DNA from: an uncultured Bacilli bacterium
GTDB taxonomy: Bacteria; Bacillota_I; Bacilli_A; RF39; UBA660
Length of the DNA stretch: 64,000 nt
NCBI GenBank assembly: GCA_934098435.1
Contig: CAKOOV010000007.1
Location: forward strand, 1 to 64,000
Reading direction: 5' to 3'
Part shown: in pieces, positions 53,575 to 61,491 of the stretch
Numbering within the stretch: position 1 is the first letter of the stretch
Layout of the letters: every line of letters begins with the position of its first letter
The notes under the pieces: model-generated
What the model saw: only the letters and a program-made list of their open reading frames with translations
Databases searched by the model: none
What the model was told of the DNA's origin: nothing
Made by a program: the position numbers and the translations under genes

Positions 53575-53684
53575 GACATATTATGTCATTTTTTATTAAT
53601 TTACACCACGACATAAAAAGTCATATTTTATATTGACATTTAATGTCAGGTATGCTATCATTTAATTGTAAGACATTATATGTC
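53575..53684. promoter_or_regulatory. Operator array and rightward phage promoter
   Basis: Four 13-bp sites of the form GACAT-N3-ATGTC lie at 53575-53587, 53610-53622 (one base off), 53635-53647 and 53672-53684. The rightward promoter has -35 TTGACA (53633-53638), 17 bases and -10 TATCAT (53656-53661). The third site overlaps the -35 and the fourth lies just downstream of the start point, as expected for a repressor switch. Confidence 0.8.
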
Positions 53685-53703
53685 GCATGAAAGGAGTATA
53701 TTT

Positions 53704-53904
53704 ATGAATATTTTATATGCAAAATTAATTAAAGTTAGATTTTCCCCTAAAGATACAAGATTTAGAATAAAACCAAAGCTTCTTAATTATGGTTATGGAC
53801 ATGGTTTTTATTATCCATTATATTCTTTTTTAGGTTGTAGGTGGTCTTTTGAAGTTCCTATTACTAAATTTGTTCCTCATTTTAGGGGTGATTTAAATGA
53901 TTAA
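53704..53904 (+). CDS. Small phage protein, unknown
   Basis: The 66-residue protein starts at the ATG after AAAGGAG. NILYAKLIKVRFSPKDTRFRIKPKLLNYGYGHGF is basic and aromatic. Its opening resembles that of the phage protein at 54046 (IYYAKLLRIVFLNKDYKVGYKNQ), so the two may be diverged duplicates. As the first gene behind the rightward promoter it may act early in replication. Confidence 0.62.
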   Translation: MNILYAKLIKVRFSPKDTRFRIKPKLLNYGYGHGFYYPLYSFLGCRWSFEVPITKFVPHFRGDLND

Positions 53905-53980
53905 TTTAATAAAAAAACATTATGGCATAATAATATATTATTTCTTATTAGGTCTTATAACTTACGTTGTAAGTCATTAA
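53897..53980 (+). CDS. 27-residue phage membrane microprotein
   Basis: ATG at 53897 overlaps the end of the previous gene and encodes INLIKKHYGIIIYYFLLGLITYVVSH, a short basic start and one hydrophobic helix. The ribosome site AGGGGTG lies at a fair distance. Size and type fit small inovirus membrane proteins, but a frame this short could be chance. Confidence 0.45.
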   Translation: MINLIKKHYGIIIYYFLLGLITYVVSH

Positions 53981-54045
53981 AGTTGTAGGGTGCCTAATTA
54001 GTTAATCTTAGGTTAAATGGCTGGGTCAGCCCTATATACTCCTAT

Positions 54046-54339
54046 ATGATAGCAATCTTTTATAATCCGAATAAAAATATATATTATGCTAAATTACTAC
54101 GAATAGTCTTTTTAAATAAAGACTATAAAGTAGGTTATAAAAATCAATACGACCATGAAATCGTTTGTATGTTTTATATAGATAGTGGTGGTAAACTAAT
54201 CAATTGTCAGTCCTGGACTGATTATATTGATTGGTATAGATATAATTCCACAATAAAAAAAAGAACATTAAAAAGAATAATAAATTTATTAGATAGATTA
54301 AAATGTTCTTTAGAAAGGAGTGTAAGAAATGGAAGATAA
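54046..54339 (+). CDS. Small phage protein, unknown
   Basis: The 97-residue protein (IAIFYNPNKNIYYAKLLRIVFLNKDYKVGYKNQYDHEIVCMFYID...) ends in a basic helix RTLKRIINLLDRLKCSLERSVRNGR. Its start resembles the phage protein at 53704. The ribosome site is weak. It overlaps the next gene by 11 bases in another frame. The 65-base gap before it carries small inverted repeats. Confidence 0.6.
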   Translation: MIAIFYNPNKNIYYAKLLRIVFLNKDYKVGYKNQYDHEIVCMFYIDSGGKLINCQSWTDYIDWYRYNSTIKKRTLKRIINLLDRLKCSLERSVRNGR

Positions 54340-54514
54340 AAAAGAGTTCAAAGCTACATTAGAAACACGAACTAGCAAAAAAGGTACTGAATACGAAGTT
54401 TTAGTAATTAAAATTACTGATAAAATTGAAAAATTGGTTTTTCTAGACCCTGCTGAATTAGAATTATTAAAATTAAATTCAGACAAAAAAGATAACAAAA
54501 AAATGCCTTTTTAA
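54329..54514 (+). CDS. Small phage protein, candidate single-stranded DNA-binding (pV-like) protein
   Basis: The 61-residue acidic-basic protein has strands EFKATLETRTSKKGTEYEVLVIKITDKIEKLVFL and ends DKKDNKKMPF. Position before the major coat gene is where inoviruses encode the pV-type protein that coats single-stranded DNA, and the PF end recalls SSB tails. The family is not proven. The ribosome site AGAAAGGAG is strong. Confidence 0.55.
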   Translation: MEDKKEFKATLETRTSKKGTEYEVLVIKITDKIEKLVFLDPAELELLKLNSDKKDNKKMPF

Positions 54515-54569
54515 TTGATAACAATCAATTTAGATAGAAATCAAAAGGAGAAAGGAGGAAAAGGAGTTT

Positions 54570-54782
54570 ATGTTATTAATGGATGTTACTACGCCGACAA
54601 CTCCTACAGGTTCGATGACTGAGATAGTTACTAAGTTAAACACTGGTATTACTTCTGACACTCTATTCGGTACAGTATCAGAACTAATGCCTTGGATTAT
54701 TACTTTAATCATAGCATCATTAGGCTTATATTTCTTAAGAAAACTAGTCAAAGGTGCTGCCAAAGGCAAAGTAAGATTTTAA
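54570..54782 (+). CDS. Major coat protein-like (pVIII-like)
   Basis: The 70-residue protein has a polar Thr/acidic N-terminal part (about 1-45), one membrane helix (WIITLIIASLGLYFL, about 47-61) and a basic end (RKLVKGAAKGKVRF). This is the plan of filamentous phage major coat proteins: acidic outside, hydrophobic middle, basic DNA-facing end. No cleavable signal peptide is obvious. The ribosome site GGAGGAAAAGGAG is very strong, and a large hairpin follows, as expected for a highly expressed gene. Confidence 0.72.
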   Translation: MLLMDVTTPTTPTGSMTEIVTKLNTGITSDTLFGTVSELMPWIITLIIASLGLYFLRKLVKGAAKGKVRF

Positions 54783-54824
54783 TTTTTGACATCCTAGTGT
54801 CTTGGTTCTAGGAGGAGGGGAGTT

Positions 54825-54914
54825 GTGAAAGGTTAAGCGAGTGCTTTATATTGTGGTCATATAAAGTGCGTAAATGCTACTATTTTTAGTAGATAAGCAC
54901 CTTTCACTTTTTTT
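54825..54914 (+). terminator. Large hairpin after the coat gene
   Basis: GTGAAAGGT pairs with ACCTTTCAC, with a second stem inside, followed by seven T. Filamentous phages have a strong terminator after the coat gene. A double role as packaging signal is possible. Confidence 0.7.
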
Positions 54915-54939
54915 AATATTTAGAAAGGAGAAAAAATAA

Positions 54940-55083
54940 ATGAAATTTATATTATTTTTTATGATTGTTGCTTTAGGTTTATTTTTAATTAAATTGTCTT
55001 TATTAATAGCTAAATCTTTTGATTTAATATTTAATAAACTGGGCATTGATATTGATTTTTGGGGAGTTGGTAAAGATGTTTGA
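54940..55083 (+). CDS. 47-residue phage membrane protein (minor coat candidate)
   Basis: The ATG follows AGAAAGGAG. The sequence KFILFFMIVALGLFLIKLSLLIAKSFDLIFNKLG is a hydrophobic helix and an amphipathic part, ending DIDFWGVGKDV. It overlaps the next small gene. Such tiny proteins after the coat gene correspond in position to pVII/pIX. Confidence 0.6.
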   Translation: MKFILFFMIVALGLFLIKLSLLIAKSFDLIFNKLGIDIDFWGVGKDV

Positions 55084-55189
55084 TATAGCTATTGCTTTTA
55101 TGGGTCAGCTAGTTGATTTAATAATTCCCGTTTTCGCCGTTTATATGATATTTGACTTTGGTGGTAGTCTTTTATTTGGTAGGAGGTAA
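55076..55189 (+). CDS. 37-residue phage membrane protein (minor coat candidate)
   Basis: The ATG at 55076 overlaps the end of the previous gene after GGGGAGTTGG. The peptide FDIAIAFMGQLVDLIIPVFAVYMIFDFGGSLLFGRR is one long hydrophobic helix with a basic end. The AGGAGG of its last codons is the ribosome site of the next gene. Confidence 0.58.
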   Translation: MFDIAIAFMGQLVDLIIPVFAVYMIFDFGGSLLFGRR

Positions 55190-55191
55190 TT

Positions 55192-55527
55192 ATGCATATA
55201 TATGTTCCAGATTTACAAAATTATAAGTGTTTTGTTGTTCAATCTTCTGATGTTATAAGAGCTTATAAAAAAATACCGCAGACCAATTCCGAAAGTGATT
55301 ATAGAGATTATTATATAAATTCTAATTATATTTATAAAGATGGTAGTCAATCTTTCGGTAGTTATACTGCTTATTTACCAGTTTGTTTATCAACAGATGT
55401 TGTTAGTGATAATGTTTTTTATAGAAATGATATTGATAGTATACTTACTATATTTTGTATTATGTGTATAATTTCATTTTATATACCTATAAAAATATTC
55501 ACTAGATTATTTAGGAGGTTTAATTAA
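55192..55527 (+). CDS. Phage membrane protein, unknown (minor virion protein candidate)
   Basis: The 111-residue protein has a polar Tyr-rich N-terminal part (VVQSSDVIRAYKKIPQTN...YRDYYINSNYIYKDGSQSFGSY), one helix (ILTIFCIMCIISFYIPIKIF) and a basic end. It overlaps the adsorption protein gene by one base. There is no signal peptide, so the N-terminal part's side of the membrane is unclear. Confidence 0.62.
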   Translation: MHIYVPDLQNYKCFVVQSSDVIRAYKKIPQTNSESDYRDYYINSNYIYKDGSQSFGSYTAYLPVCLSTDVVSDNVFYRNDIDSILTIFCIMCIISFYIPIKIFTRLFRRFN

Positions 55528-56507
55528 TGAAAAAATTAACTTTAAAATATATCATTGGCTATAGTTTATTTTTATTATTAGTTTTTTTTATTAGTTCTTG
55601 TGATGTTAAAGCCGATATAATTCAATATAAATTTATAGATTATGTTAGTACTTCTGCTACTATAAAACAAACTAATTTTTCTGCTAATGAAACATATACG
55701 TATACTCGAGATTATGTCTTGTTTAATGGGAATGATAAATTTTTTGCTTTTAATTATTGTGCCAATGGTCCTTTTGACTTTAGTTTTCCTAATGATATTG
55801 AAGGTGTTACATCTGTCGTTGGTTATTCAATTGGTGGCAGTTGTTACGTTCAAGGTGTAGAGGGTTATAACTATACTATGTATTTCATGGCTAAACAGGT
55901 TAATGATGCTGGTAATGGGAATTTATCTATTATGTTTAACACACAGATTCATAATCGTGCTAGTTATTATGTTGTAATTGATTTTTTATCTTTAACTTCT
56001 GTTTCTTCTATACCTGCAGGTGTTCAGATACCTACTTATGATGGGGAGTTTAGCACTCTTAATACAAAGATAGATACTGTCGAGCAAGCAGTTGAAGAAG
56101 TTAAAAAAGCACAGAGTGAAACATTAACTGAACAGAAAAAGACAAATGACACTTTAACTGATGATGATGTTACAGATAGTACCAATAAAGCAAACGAATT
56201 TTTTAGTGGTTTTACAACTGATACATTTGGACTAACTAGCATTATAACAGCACCTTTAGAGTTAATAGGTTCAATTACTTCAAGCACTTGTAGTCCTTTA
56301 GGTCTTAAAGTTCCTTTTGTAGAAAATAAAACAATAAATTTACCATGTATGAGTTCTATATATCAACAACATTTCGGTTCTTTTCTGACAATTTATCAGA
56401 CTATAACATTTGGTATTATAGCATATTGGGTTTGTGTCAGAATATTTGCTTTAGTTAAAGATTTTAAAAACCCAGACACTGACAAAGTAGAGGTGTTAGA
56501 CTTATGA
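55527..56507 (+). CDS. Adsorption (pIII-like) protein
   Basis: The 326-residue protein has a signal peptide (about 1-30, IIGYSLFLLLVFFISSCDVKA), a beta-rich N-terminal domain with Cys residues (TYTRDYVLFNGNDKFFAFNYC...), a coiled coil (TLNTKIDTVEQAVEEVKKAQSETLTEQKKTNDTL), a Cys-containing stretch and a C-terminal helix (FLTIYQTITFGIIAYWVCVRIFAL) with a short basic tail. Exported, C-terminally anchored and placed before pVI-like and Zot-like genes, it fits pIII. The N-terminal domain should choose the host receptor. Confidence 0.72.
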   Translation: MKKLTLKYIIGYSLFLLLVFFISSCDVKADIIQYKFIDYVSTSATIKQTNFSANETYTYTRDYVLFNGNDKFFAFNYCANGPFDFSFPNDIEGVTSVVGYSIGGSCYVQGVEGYNYTMYFMAKQVNDAGNGNLSIMFNTQIHNRASYYVVIDFLSLTSVSSIPAGVQIPTYDGEFSTLNTKIDTVEQAVEEVKKAQSETLTEQKKTNDTLTDDDVTDSTNKANEFFSGFTTDTFGLTSIITAPLELIGSITSSTCSPLGLKVPFVENKTINLPCMSSIYQQHFGSFLTIYQTITFGIIAYWVCVRIFALVKDFKNPDTDKVEVLDL

Positions 56508-56803
56508 TTAACAAAATACTAATGGGCATAATCAAATTAATAATTAGTTTGGTTAGCCTAATACTAGCTCCAATTGATTTACTAATACAAAATGCCTTAC
56601 CCGATTTATCTAACGCCTTAACTGGTGTCGGAAATTTCCTAAACTTAATAGGTCAATCAATAGGGTGGGGAATTAGTACACTAGGTTTATCAAATGAAAC
56701 GTTATCATTAATAGTCTTATATTTTACGTTTAAATTAACAGCGCCAATGCTGTTCTACATGATAAAACTAGCTCTAAAATGGTACAACAAATTGAAGCCG
56801 TAA
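56504..56803 (+). CDS. pVI-like minor coat protein
   Basis: The 99-residue, mostly hydrophobic protein has two or three helices (ILMGIIKLIISLVSLILAPIDLLI; GVGNFLNLIGQSIGWGI; LSLIVLYFTFKLTAPMLFYMI) and a basic end. It overlaps the adsorption gene by the ATGA junction, the usual place of pVI, which joins pIII at the virion tip. Confidence 0.65.
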   Translation: MINKILMGIIKLIISLVSLILAPIDLLIQNALPDLSNALTGVGNFLNLIGQSIGWGISTLGLSNETLSLIVLYFTFKLTAPMLFYMIKLALKWYNKLKP

Positions 56804-56849
56804 GCGGCGGCATATATAAGCCGCTAGGCTTCATAAAGAAAGGAAAGAT

Positions 56850-57497
56850 ATGATACATTTATTTTTAATTATATTATTAATCGCCTTATTAATTAGATTT
56901 AGGCATACAAAAATAAAATTCAAAACCTTCTTTAAAAAAGGTTTTGCTCCTAAAAGGGGTAAATTTGGTGTTTATTGCTATTGTGGTAAACAGGGAAGTG
57001 GTAAAACTTACTCTGCAGTAGAATTTATACTTAATAATAGCCATATGCCAATTTATAGTAACGTTAGTACTATAAGTGGCGTTAATTATACTTATTTTAA
57101 TGGTTTTGATAATTTACTTAAACTAAGAAACGAACACGACTGCATAATTTTTTATGATGAGATATTTACTGCACTTACTAAATCAAGTAAAATTAATACC
57201 GATGTCTTAGACTTTTTAAGCCAAATGCGTAAACGTAGAATAATATTCATAACAACCGCTCAGGAATGGCTAGAAATAAATATAACGTTAAGAAGATACT
57301 GCAGATATCAAATTGATTGTAAAATGCTAAATATACTTGGTTTAGGTATATTAATTAAATCCATGTATGACGCTGAGCAAATGAAGTGGTCGCAAGAAGA
57401 TAACGAGTACATAGCACCATTATATGAAACTACTATCAGTAAATGTAATTTGTGCGTTGCAAATGCTTACGATACATTCGAGCAAATTAAATCTTAA
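56850..57497 (+). CDS. Zot-like phage assembly ATPase (pI-like)
   Basis: The 215-residue protein has an N-terminal membrane helix (LFLIILLIALLI), Walker A YCGKQGSGKTYSAV (about 44-57) and Walker B-like DCIIFYDEIFT, then FLSQMRKRRIIFITTAQEWLEI, the pattern of Zot/pI assembly ATPases. These drive virion extrusion through the envelope. Here the membrane helix is N-terminal, whereas many Zot proteins carry it near the C-terminus; this arrangement is seen in Gram-positive inoviruses. The ribosome site AGAAAGGAAAG is good. Confidence 0.85.
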   Translation: MIHLFLIILLIALLIRFRHTKIKFKTFFKKGFAPKRGKFGVYCYCGKQGSGKTYSAVEFILNNSHMPIYSNVSTISGVNYTYFNGFDNLLKLRNEHDCIIFYDEIFTALTKSSKINTDVLDFLSQMRKRRIIFITTAQEWLEINITLRRYCRYQIDCKMLNILGLGILIKSMYDAEQMKWSQEDNEYIAPLYETTISKCNLCVANAYDTFEQIKS

Positions 57498-57504
57498 TTT
57501 TATA

Positions 57505-57603
57505 TTTCGTTGTTGAGTAGGCTTACCAGCCGACCGAAATAACGAAACGAACGTCGTAGACGTTCTAAAAAAAGTTACACTCTTACTTGACTAAAGTGTA
57601 ACT
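57505..57603 (+). other. Candidate phage replication origin with three hairpins
   Basis: The gap before the Rep gene holds TTTCGTT (57505-57511) with AACGAAA (57541-57547) around GGC...GCC, then GAACGTC-GTA-GACGTTC (57549-57565), then AGTTACACT (57573-57581) with AGTGTAACT (57595-57603). Clustered hairpins directly before an HUH initiator fit the double-strand origin. No nick site can be read directly. Confidence 0.55.
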
Positions 57604-57615
57604 TAACGGAATTTT

Positions 57616-58440
57616 TTGAAAAAGGGGAGTGATATTATTCTTACTTCTTATAATAAAATTAATTCTGATTTCGGGGTAGTTGCTAACTATAATACCATTA
57701 TAAAATCTTATTCAGATGGTACAAAAAAGATGGTGTATAGTTCATACGATAAAGTTAAAGGCACGCAGAAAAAGTCTAATAGTGGCGTTGGTAACTCTTC
57801 TGAAGAAGAATTGGAAAGATATAAGTTAATTAATTTATCAAGAGTAAAACAAAAGATAGTAGATTTAGCTTATGAAAATGGTTGTATTAAACCTTGGCAA
57901 TATTTCGTTACATTAACTTTTGATAAAGATGTAGTGGGGGACAGGTCTGATTATGATAATGTGTGTAAGCACTTAATTAAGTGGTTGAATAATCAGAAAC
58001 ATCAAAATAAAGATTTAGAGTATTTATTCGTATGTGAAGTACATAAAAATGGCGGTTACCATTTTCATGGAATTGTAAAAGGTGTTACTAATTGGAAATT
58101 AGAAAAATCTGTAAGCCCACATACTAAAAAGCCCATTGTAATAAATGGTACACAGATTTATAATTTAACTAATTACAAATTAGGTTTTACTACTGTATCA
58201 GAAATTAAAAATCAAGAGGCTGTAACCGTTTATATTTCCAAATATATAACTAAAGAATTATTAGACATCAAGAATAAAAAACATTACTGGTCTTCTAAAA
58301 GTTTAAAACTACCCACTTATGAATACTACTCTAGTAATTTGGAGGAAATAAAAGATTATTTAAAAGATAAAGATATTAAGTATGAAAAGATAAACGAAGA
58401 GGACAATTTTACGACCGCATACTATTCTTTTAGAACTTAA
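57616..58440 (+). CDS. Rolling-circle replication initiator (HUH Rep, pII-like)
   Basis: The 274-residue protein has the three rolling-circle motifs: WQYFVTLTFD (about 94-103), EVHKNGGYHFHGIVKG with the HUH pair (about 141-156), and VYISKYITKE with the catalytic Tyr (about 208-217). It nicks the phage origin. The open frame begins with TTG at 57616, but AAGGGGAG lies just after it, so an ATT codon at about 57634-57637 may be the true start. The last codons (Arg-Thr-stop) lie inside the attachment repeat. Confidence 0.85.
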   Translation: MKKGSDIILTSYNKINSDFGVVANYNTIIKSYSDGTKKMVYSSYDKVKGTQKKSNSGVGNSSEEELERYKLINLSRVKQKIVDLAYENGCIKPWQYFVTLTFDKDVVGDRSDYDNVCKHLIKWLNNQKHQNKDLEYLFVCEVHKNGGYHFHGIVKGVTNWKLEKSVSPHTKKPIVINGTQIYNLTNYKLGFTTVSEIKNQEAVTVYISKYITKELLDIKNKKHYWSSKSLKLPTYEYYSSNLEEIKDYLKDKDIKYEKINEEDNFTTAYYSFRT

Positions 58441-58462
58441 CATAATATTAATTATAGGAAGT
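58431..58462. repeat. dif: attR and regenerated chromosomal dif site
   Basis: The 21-bp repeat (58431-58451) continues into TTATAGGAAGT (58452-58462). With the arm ACTTAACATAA (58435-58445) and centre TATTAA (58446-58451) this makes a complete 28-bp XerCD site. Read on the minus strand, the XerC-type arm ACTTCCTATAA is identical to that of Bacillus dif, and the XerD-type arm TTATGTTAAGT is close. It marks the replication terminus. Confidence 0.9.
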
Positions 58463-58765
58463 AAGATATTATTTAAAAAGTAAGATAGTTGTTAACCTCA
58501 AATCCTTATATTATATAGGTTTATAACTAATATTAATTATTTTTATAATTTATTAATATTATAACTAATTTTGTAAATAATATTAATATAAATTAATTTA
58601 ACTTCGTATTAATAATTTAATATATTATATTATATATCTTCTTACTAAATAAATTAAAATAACCATATTATAATTATAAACTACACTATAATACAGTTAT
58701 ATATTTAAAAAATTATATCCCCATCTTCCCTATTTAAATTTAAAAATCAAAGTAGGGGGATAGTA
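58463..58765. other. Gene-free AT-rich stretch right of dif
   Basis: About 300 bases of almost pure A/T, with no convincing frame or promoter. The right end holds the terminator of the minus-strand gene: TATCCCC (58716-58722) pairs with GGGGGATA (58755-58762), followed on the minus strand by TAATTTTTT. Confidence 0.6.
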
Positions 58766-59548
58766 TTAAAAATTTTGTGACATAATTTCCGCTATTTTCG
58801 ATAAAACTTCACTAGCATTATTCTTATCAATCTCATTATAACCAAGTTCTCTTAAAGCTCTAATTTTAGCGGTATTTAACTCTTGAGTACGGCTAAGTTT
58901 TTCTTCCTTTTTAGAAGCAAGCATAGCTTCCCATTTCTTATGAGACTCAGTAAGTCTACTTCTAGAAGCACCACCATTAGAATATAAAGTCATCGCAGAA
59001 TACATAATACTTTCAAATACATATTGATTATCTTCTTCAAAAATAAATTTATTAGGATCCGTATATCCAAAATTCTTAGAAAAATATCCAAGTACATATT
59101 TAAGTTCCTTATTAGTACTTAAATTCTGAATAAAATTATAAACATATCTAACAGTTTCAATAGCCTCCCCTTCTCTACTCTTATTATCTAAAATTATATT
59201 CTTAAGCATTAAACTAATATCACTTATTAAATTAACCTCTTCTTTATCAAGACCAGAAAGCTCAATAACTTCTTCTTTTTTAGATGTATTTTTTTTGGTA
59301 CTAAACATTTTATTACTAACTTTTTGTAAATATTCATCATCCAATTTTATATTTAATATCTCTTCACTAGACTTAACATCAAGTAAATCATATAGTAATT
59401 GACACTTGTCATTAGGAAGCTTTGACAAATCATCTCCATCAAAATAATTGTAAATCATTTGTCTAGATACACCTAAATACTTAGCTAAATTAACTTTTGA
59501 AATATTTGCTTGTTTTAATATTTGATTAACTTTTTCAACAACATTCAT
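58766..59548 (-). CDS. Helix-turn-helix protein with unknown C-terminal domain
   Basis: The 260-residue protein starts with an XRE-like HTH (VNQILKQANISKVNLAKYLGVSRQMIYNYFDGD), followed by a long helical region and a basic end (AKIRALRELGYNEIDKNNASEVLSKIAEIMSQNF). The C-terminal part is not recognised. Upstream, TTTTACC and GGTAAAA form an inverted repeat at about 59572-59605 that may be its own operator. It stands alone next to dif. Confidence 0.75.
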   Translation of the reverse strand: MNVVEKVNQILKQANISKVNLAKYLGVSRQMIYNYFDGDDLSKLPNDKCQLLYDLLDVKSSEEILNIKLDDEYLQKVSNKMFSTKKNTSKKEEVIELSGLDKEEVNLISDISLMLKNIILDNKSREGEAIETVRYVYNFIQNLSTNKELKYVLGYFSKNFGYTDPNKFIFEEDNQYVFESIMYSAMTLYSNGGASRSRLTESHKKWEAMLASKKEEKLSRTQELNTAKIRALRELGYNEIDKNNASEVLSKIAEIMSQNF

Positions 59549-59651
59549 TTTAGCTAACCTCCTATATATATTTTACCATGTATACTAATTTTATGTCAAG
59601 GTAAAAATGTAAATAGTAAAATTTACTTCCAAAATAAAAAAAGAAAAATTG

Positions 59652-60737
59652 TTAATTATTTTCCTTTACTTCTTTAATAATTCCTCCACCTAAACAAATA
59701 TCGCCATCATAAAGAACACATACTTGTCCCTCAGTAACAGCCTTAGTTCTAACATAATCAAGCTTAAGCATATTATTATCCAAATATTCAACTTTAGTAT
59801 CTACATCAGGTTGACGATATCTAAATTTACATTTACATTTATTAGGTCGTTCATCAGTTAAAAAATTAAAATCTTCAATTATACATGATGTAGAATATAA
59901 ATACTTATTTTCATCCCCTATTGCTACATAAAGAATATTCTTATCTAAATCCTTTTTTACAACAAAACATCTATCTTTAGTACCACCAATATTAAGTCCT
60001 CTTCTTTGTCCAATAGTATAATACATAAGACCAATATGTTTACCAAGAATCTCCCCAGTATCAACATTTACAATATCACCAGGAATATTAGGTAAATAGT
60101 TTTCTAAAAACTTAGTAAAGTTTCTTTCACCAATAAAGCAAATACCAGTAGAGTCTTTCTTTTCCGCTGTAATAAGACCATATTCATGAGCAATCTTTCT
60201 AACTTCAGGTTTAGTAATTTCTCCTAAAGGAAAAAGAACATCACGAAATACATCTCTATTAACATAAGCCAAAAAGTAAGACTGATCCTTATTAGTATCA
60301 ATTGCCTTAGCAAGTTTACCATCGATAATTCTAGCATAATGTCCAGTAGCAATATAATCAGCATTTAATTCTTTAGCCTTTTTATAAAACAAATCAAATT
60401 TAATATATTTATTACACATAACATCAGGATTAGGAGTTCTACCTTTCTTAAGTTCATCTAAAAAATAAGTAAAAACAAAATCCCAATACTCACGAACAAA
60501 ATCTACTCTTTTTAACGGAATACCAATCTTTTTGCATACCTCTAAAGCATCATTATAATCCTTCTCCTGCGGACAAATATTATTATCCAAGTTAGGATTA
60601 CCCAAATAATCATTATTAATAGTACTATCCCAATTACGCATAAAAAGACCAATAACATTATATCCATCATTTTTAAGTTTAATAGCGGCTACAGAACTAT
60701 CAACACCACCAGACATACCAATTACTACAGTTTTCAT
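59652..60737 (-). CDS. mnmA: tRNA-specific 2-thiouridylase MnmA
   Basis: The 361-residue enzyme thiolates U34 of tRNAs for Lys, Glu and Gln. It has the PP-loop GMSGGVDSSVAA, the first catalytic Cys in PDVMCNKYIKF, the second in STGICFIGERNF, and the C-terminal beta domain (FRYRQPDVD). I start at the ATG followed by KTVVIG, preceded by GAGGGA; an upstream ATG adds four residues. It is full length. Confidence 0.96.
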   Translation of the reverse strand: MKTVVIGMSGGVDSSVAAIKLKNDGYNVIGLFMRNWDSTINNDYLGNPNLDNNICPQEKDYNDALEVCKKIGIPLKRVDFVREYWDFVFTYFLDELKKGRTPNPDVMCNKYIKFDLFYKKAKELNADYIATGHYARIIDGKLAKAIDTNKDQSYFLAYVNRDVFRDVLFPLGEITKPEVRKIAHEYGLITAEKKDSTGICFIGERNFTKFLENYLPNIPGDIVNVDTGEILGKHIGLMYYTIGQRRGLNIGGTKDRCFVVKKDLDKNILYVAIGDENKYLYSTSCIIEDFNFLTDERPNKCKCKFRYRQPDVDTKVEYLDNNMLKLDYVRTKAVTEGQVCVLYDGDICLGGGIIKEVKENN

Positions 60738-60778
60738 AAAATCCCTCATCTCTAGCTAATTATACCATAAAAATAACA

Positions 60779-61411
60779 TTAAATAAATAGTTTTATAACT
60801 AGTTTAACCATTGAAGGAACAAGATAAGCCTCTAAAAAAGAAGAAATAAGCCCCAATACCAAACAAATAAATAAAACAAATAAATACTTTCTTAAAAATT
60901 TCTTAACACCAGTATTTCTATTCTTATCAAATATAACTCTCCATAAATAACTAGTAAATAATATCGAATACACAAGTAAAATAACACAAATAATTAAATT
61001 AATAATAATAGTAGGAAAAGCATATATAAATCCAAGTATTAATCCCTTATATTTAAATACCCAGTAGCAGCTACTAAGACTAAAGCCATATATAAATCCC
61101 TTAAAATATACCAAAAATATATTAACAATAATACCAATAATAGAACTACCAAGTAACCATACCAAAATAATAAATATATAATTTTCATATAAAGCATTTC
61201 TAAAAGCATAAGAATTATTAATATTATTCTCATTAACATTTTTAATAAAAGTATTAAATTGTTCAATAATCATATTCTTATCATTATCTTTAAGTACAAT
61301 CAAAAAAATAGAACCAGAAATAATACCAAGTATTAATACAAATATAACAAATAAATTAACCCTCTTATTAGGAAGTATAATAGCAAGTCCATTATTAATT
61401 TTCTTATTCAT
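60779..61411 (-). CDS. SpoIIM-like membrane protein
   Basis: The 210-residue protein has five membrane helices and matches the stage II sporulation protein M family: RVNLFVIFVLILGIISGSIF, the extracytoplasmic loop with FRNALYENYIFIILVWLLGSSIIGI, YFKGFIYGFSLS and the end GLISSFLEAYLVPSMV. In Bacillus it belongs to the peptidoglycan machine for engulfment, and it lies in the same general neighbourhood as xerD and dacF. Outside sporulation its role is unclear. Confidence 0.82.
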   Translation of the reverse strand: MNKKINNGLAIILPNKRVNLFVIFVLILGIISGSIFLIVLKDNDKNMIIEQFNTFIKNVNENNINNSYAFRNALYENYIFIILVWLLGSSIIGIIVNIFLVYFKGFIYGFSLSSCYWVFKYKGLILGFIYAFPTIIINLIICVILLVYSILFTSYLWRVIFDKNRNTGVKKFLRKYLFVLFICLVLGLISSFLEAYLVPSMVKLVIKLFI

Positions 61412-61491
61412 TCATTATCACCACTTAAGTATATTTATTAAGTATTGAAAATATACCATATTTTTAGTATAATATTAATAGAGGTGTAATA

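Larger units (their letters stand above)
53142..58451. mobile_element. Inovirus (filamentous phage) prophage integrated at dif
   Basis: A 21-bp perfect direct repeat (53142-53162 and 58431-58451) bounds a 5.3-kb block with all the usual inovirus parts: repressor, small membrane and coat proteins, signal-peptide-bearing adsorption protein, pVI-like protein, Zot-like ATPase and HUH replication initiator. The repeat contains a XerD-type arm and the centre of dif. The right repeat continues into a full dif site. There is no phage integrase, as expected for phages that use host XerC/XerD. Unit length between repeats is 5,289 bases. Confidence 0.92.

Noticed and set aside
53366..53614. Longer form of the phage repressor starting at 53614
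   Set aside because: It would translate through the nearest operator and lacks a ribosome site; the ATG at 53563 has one.
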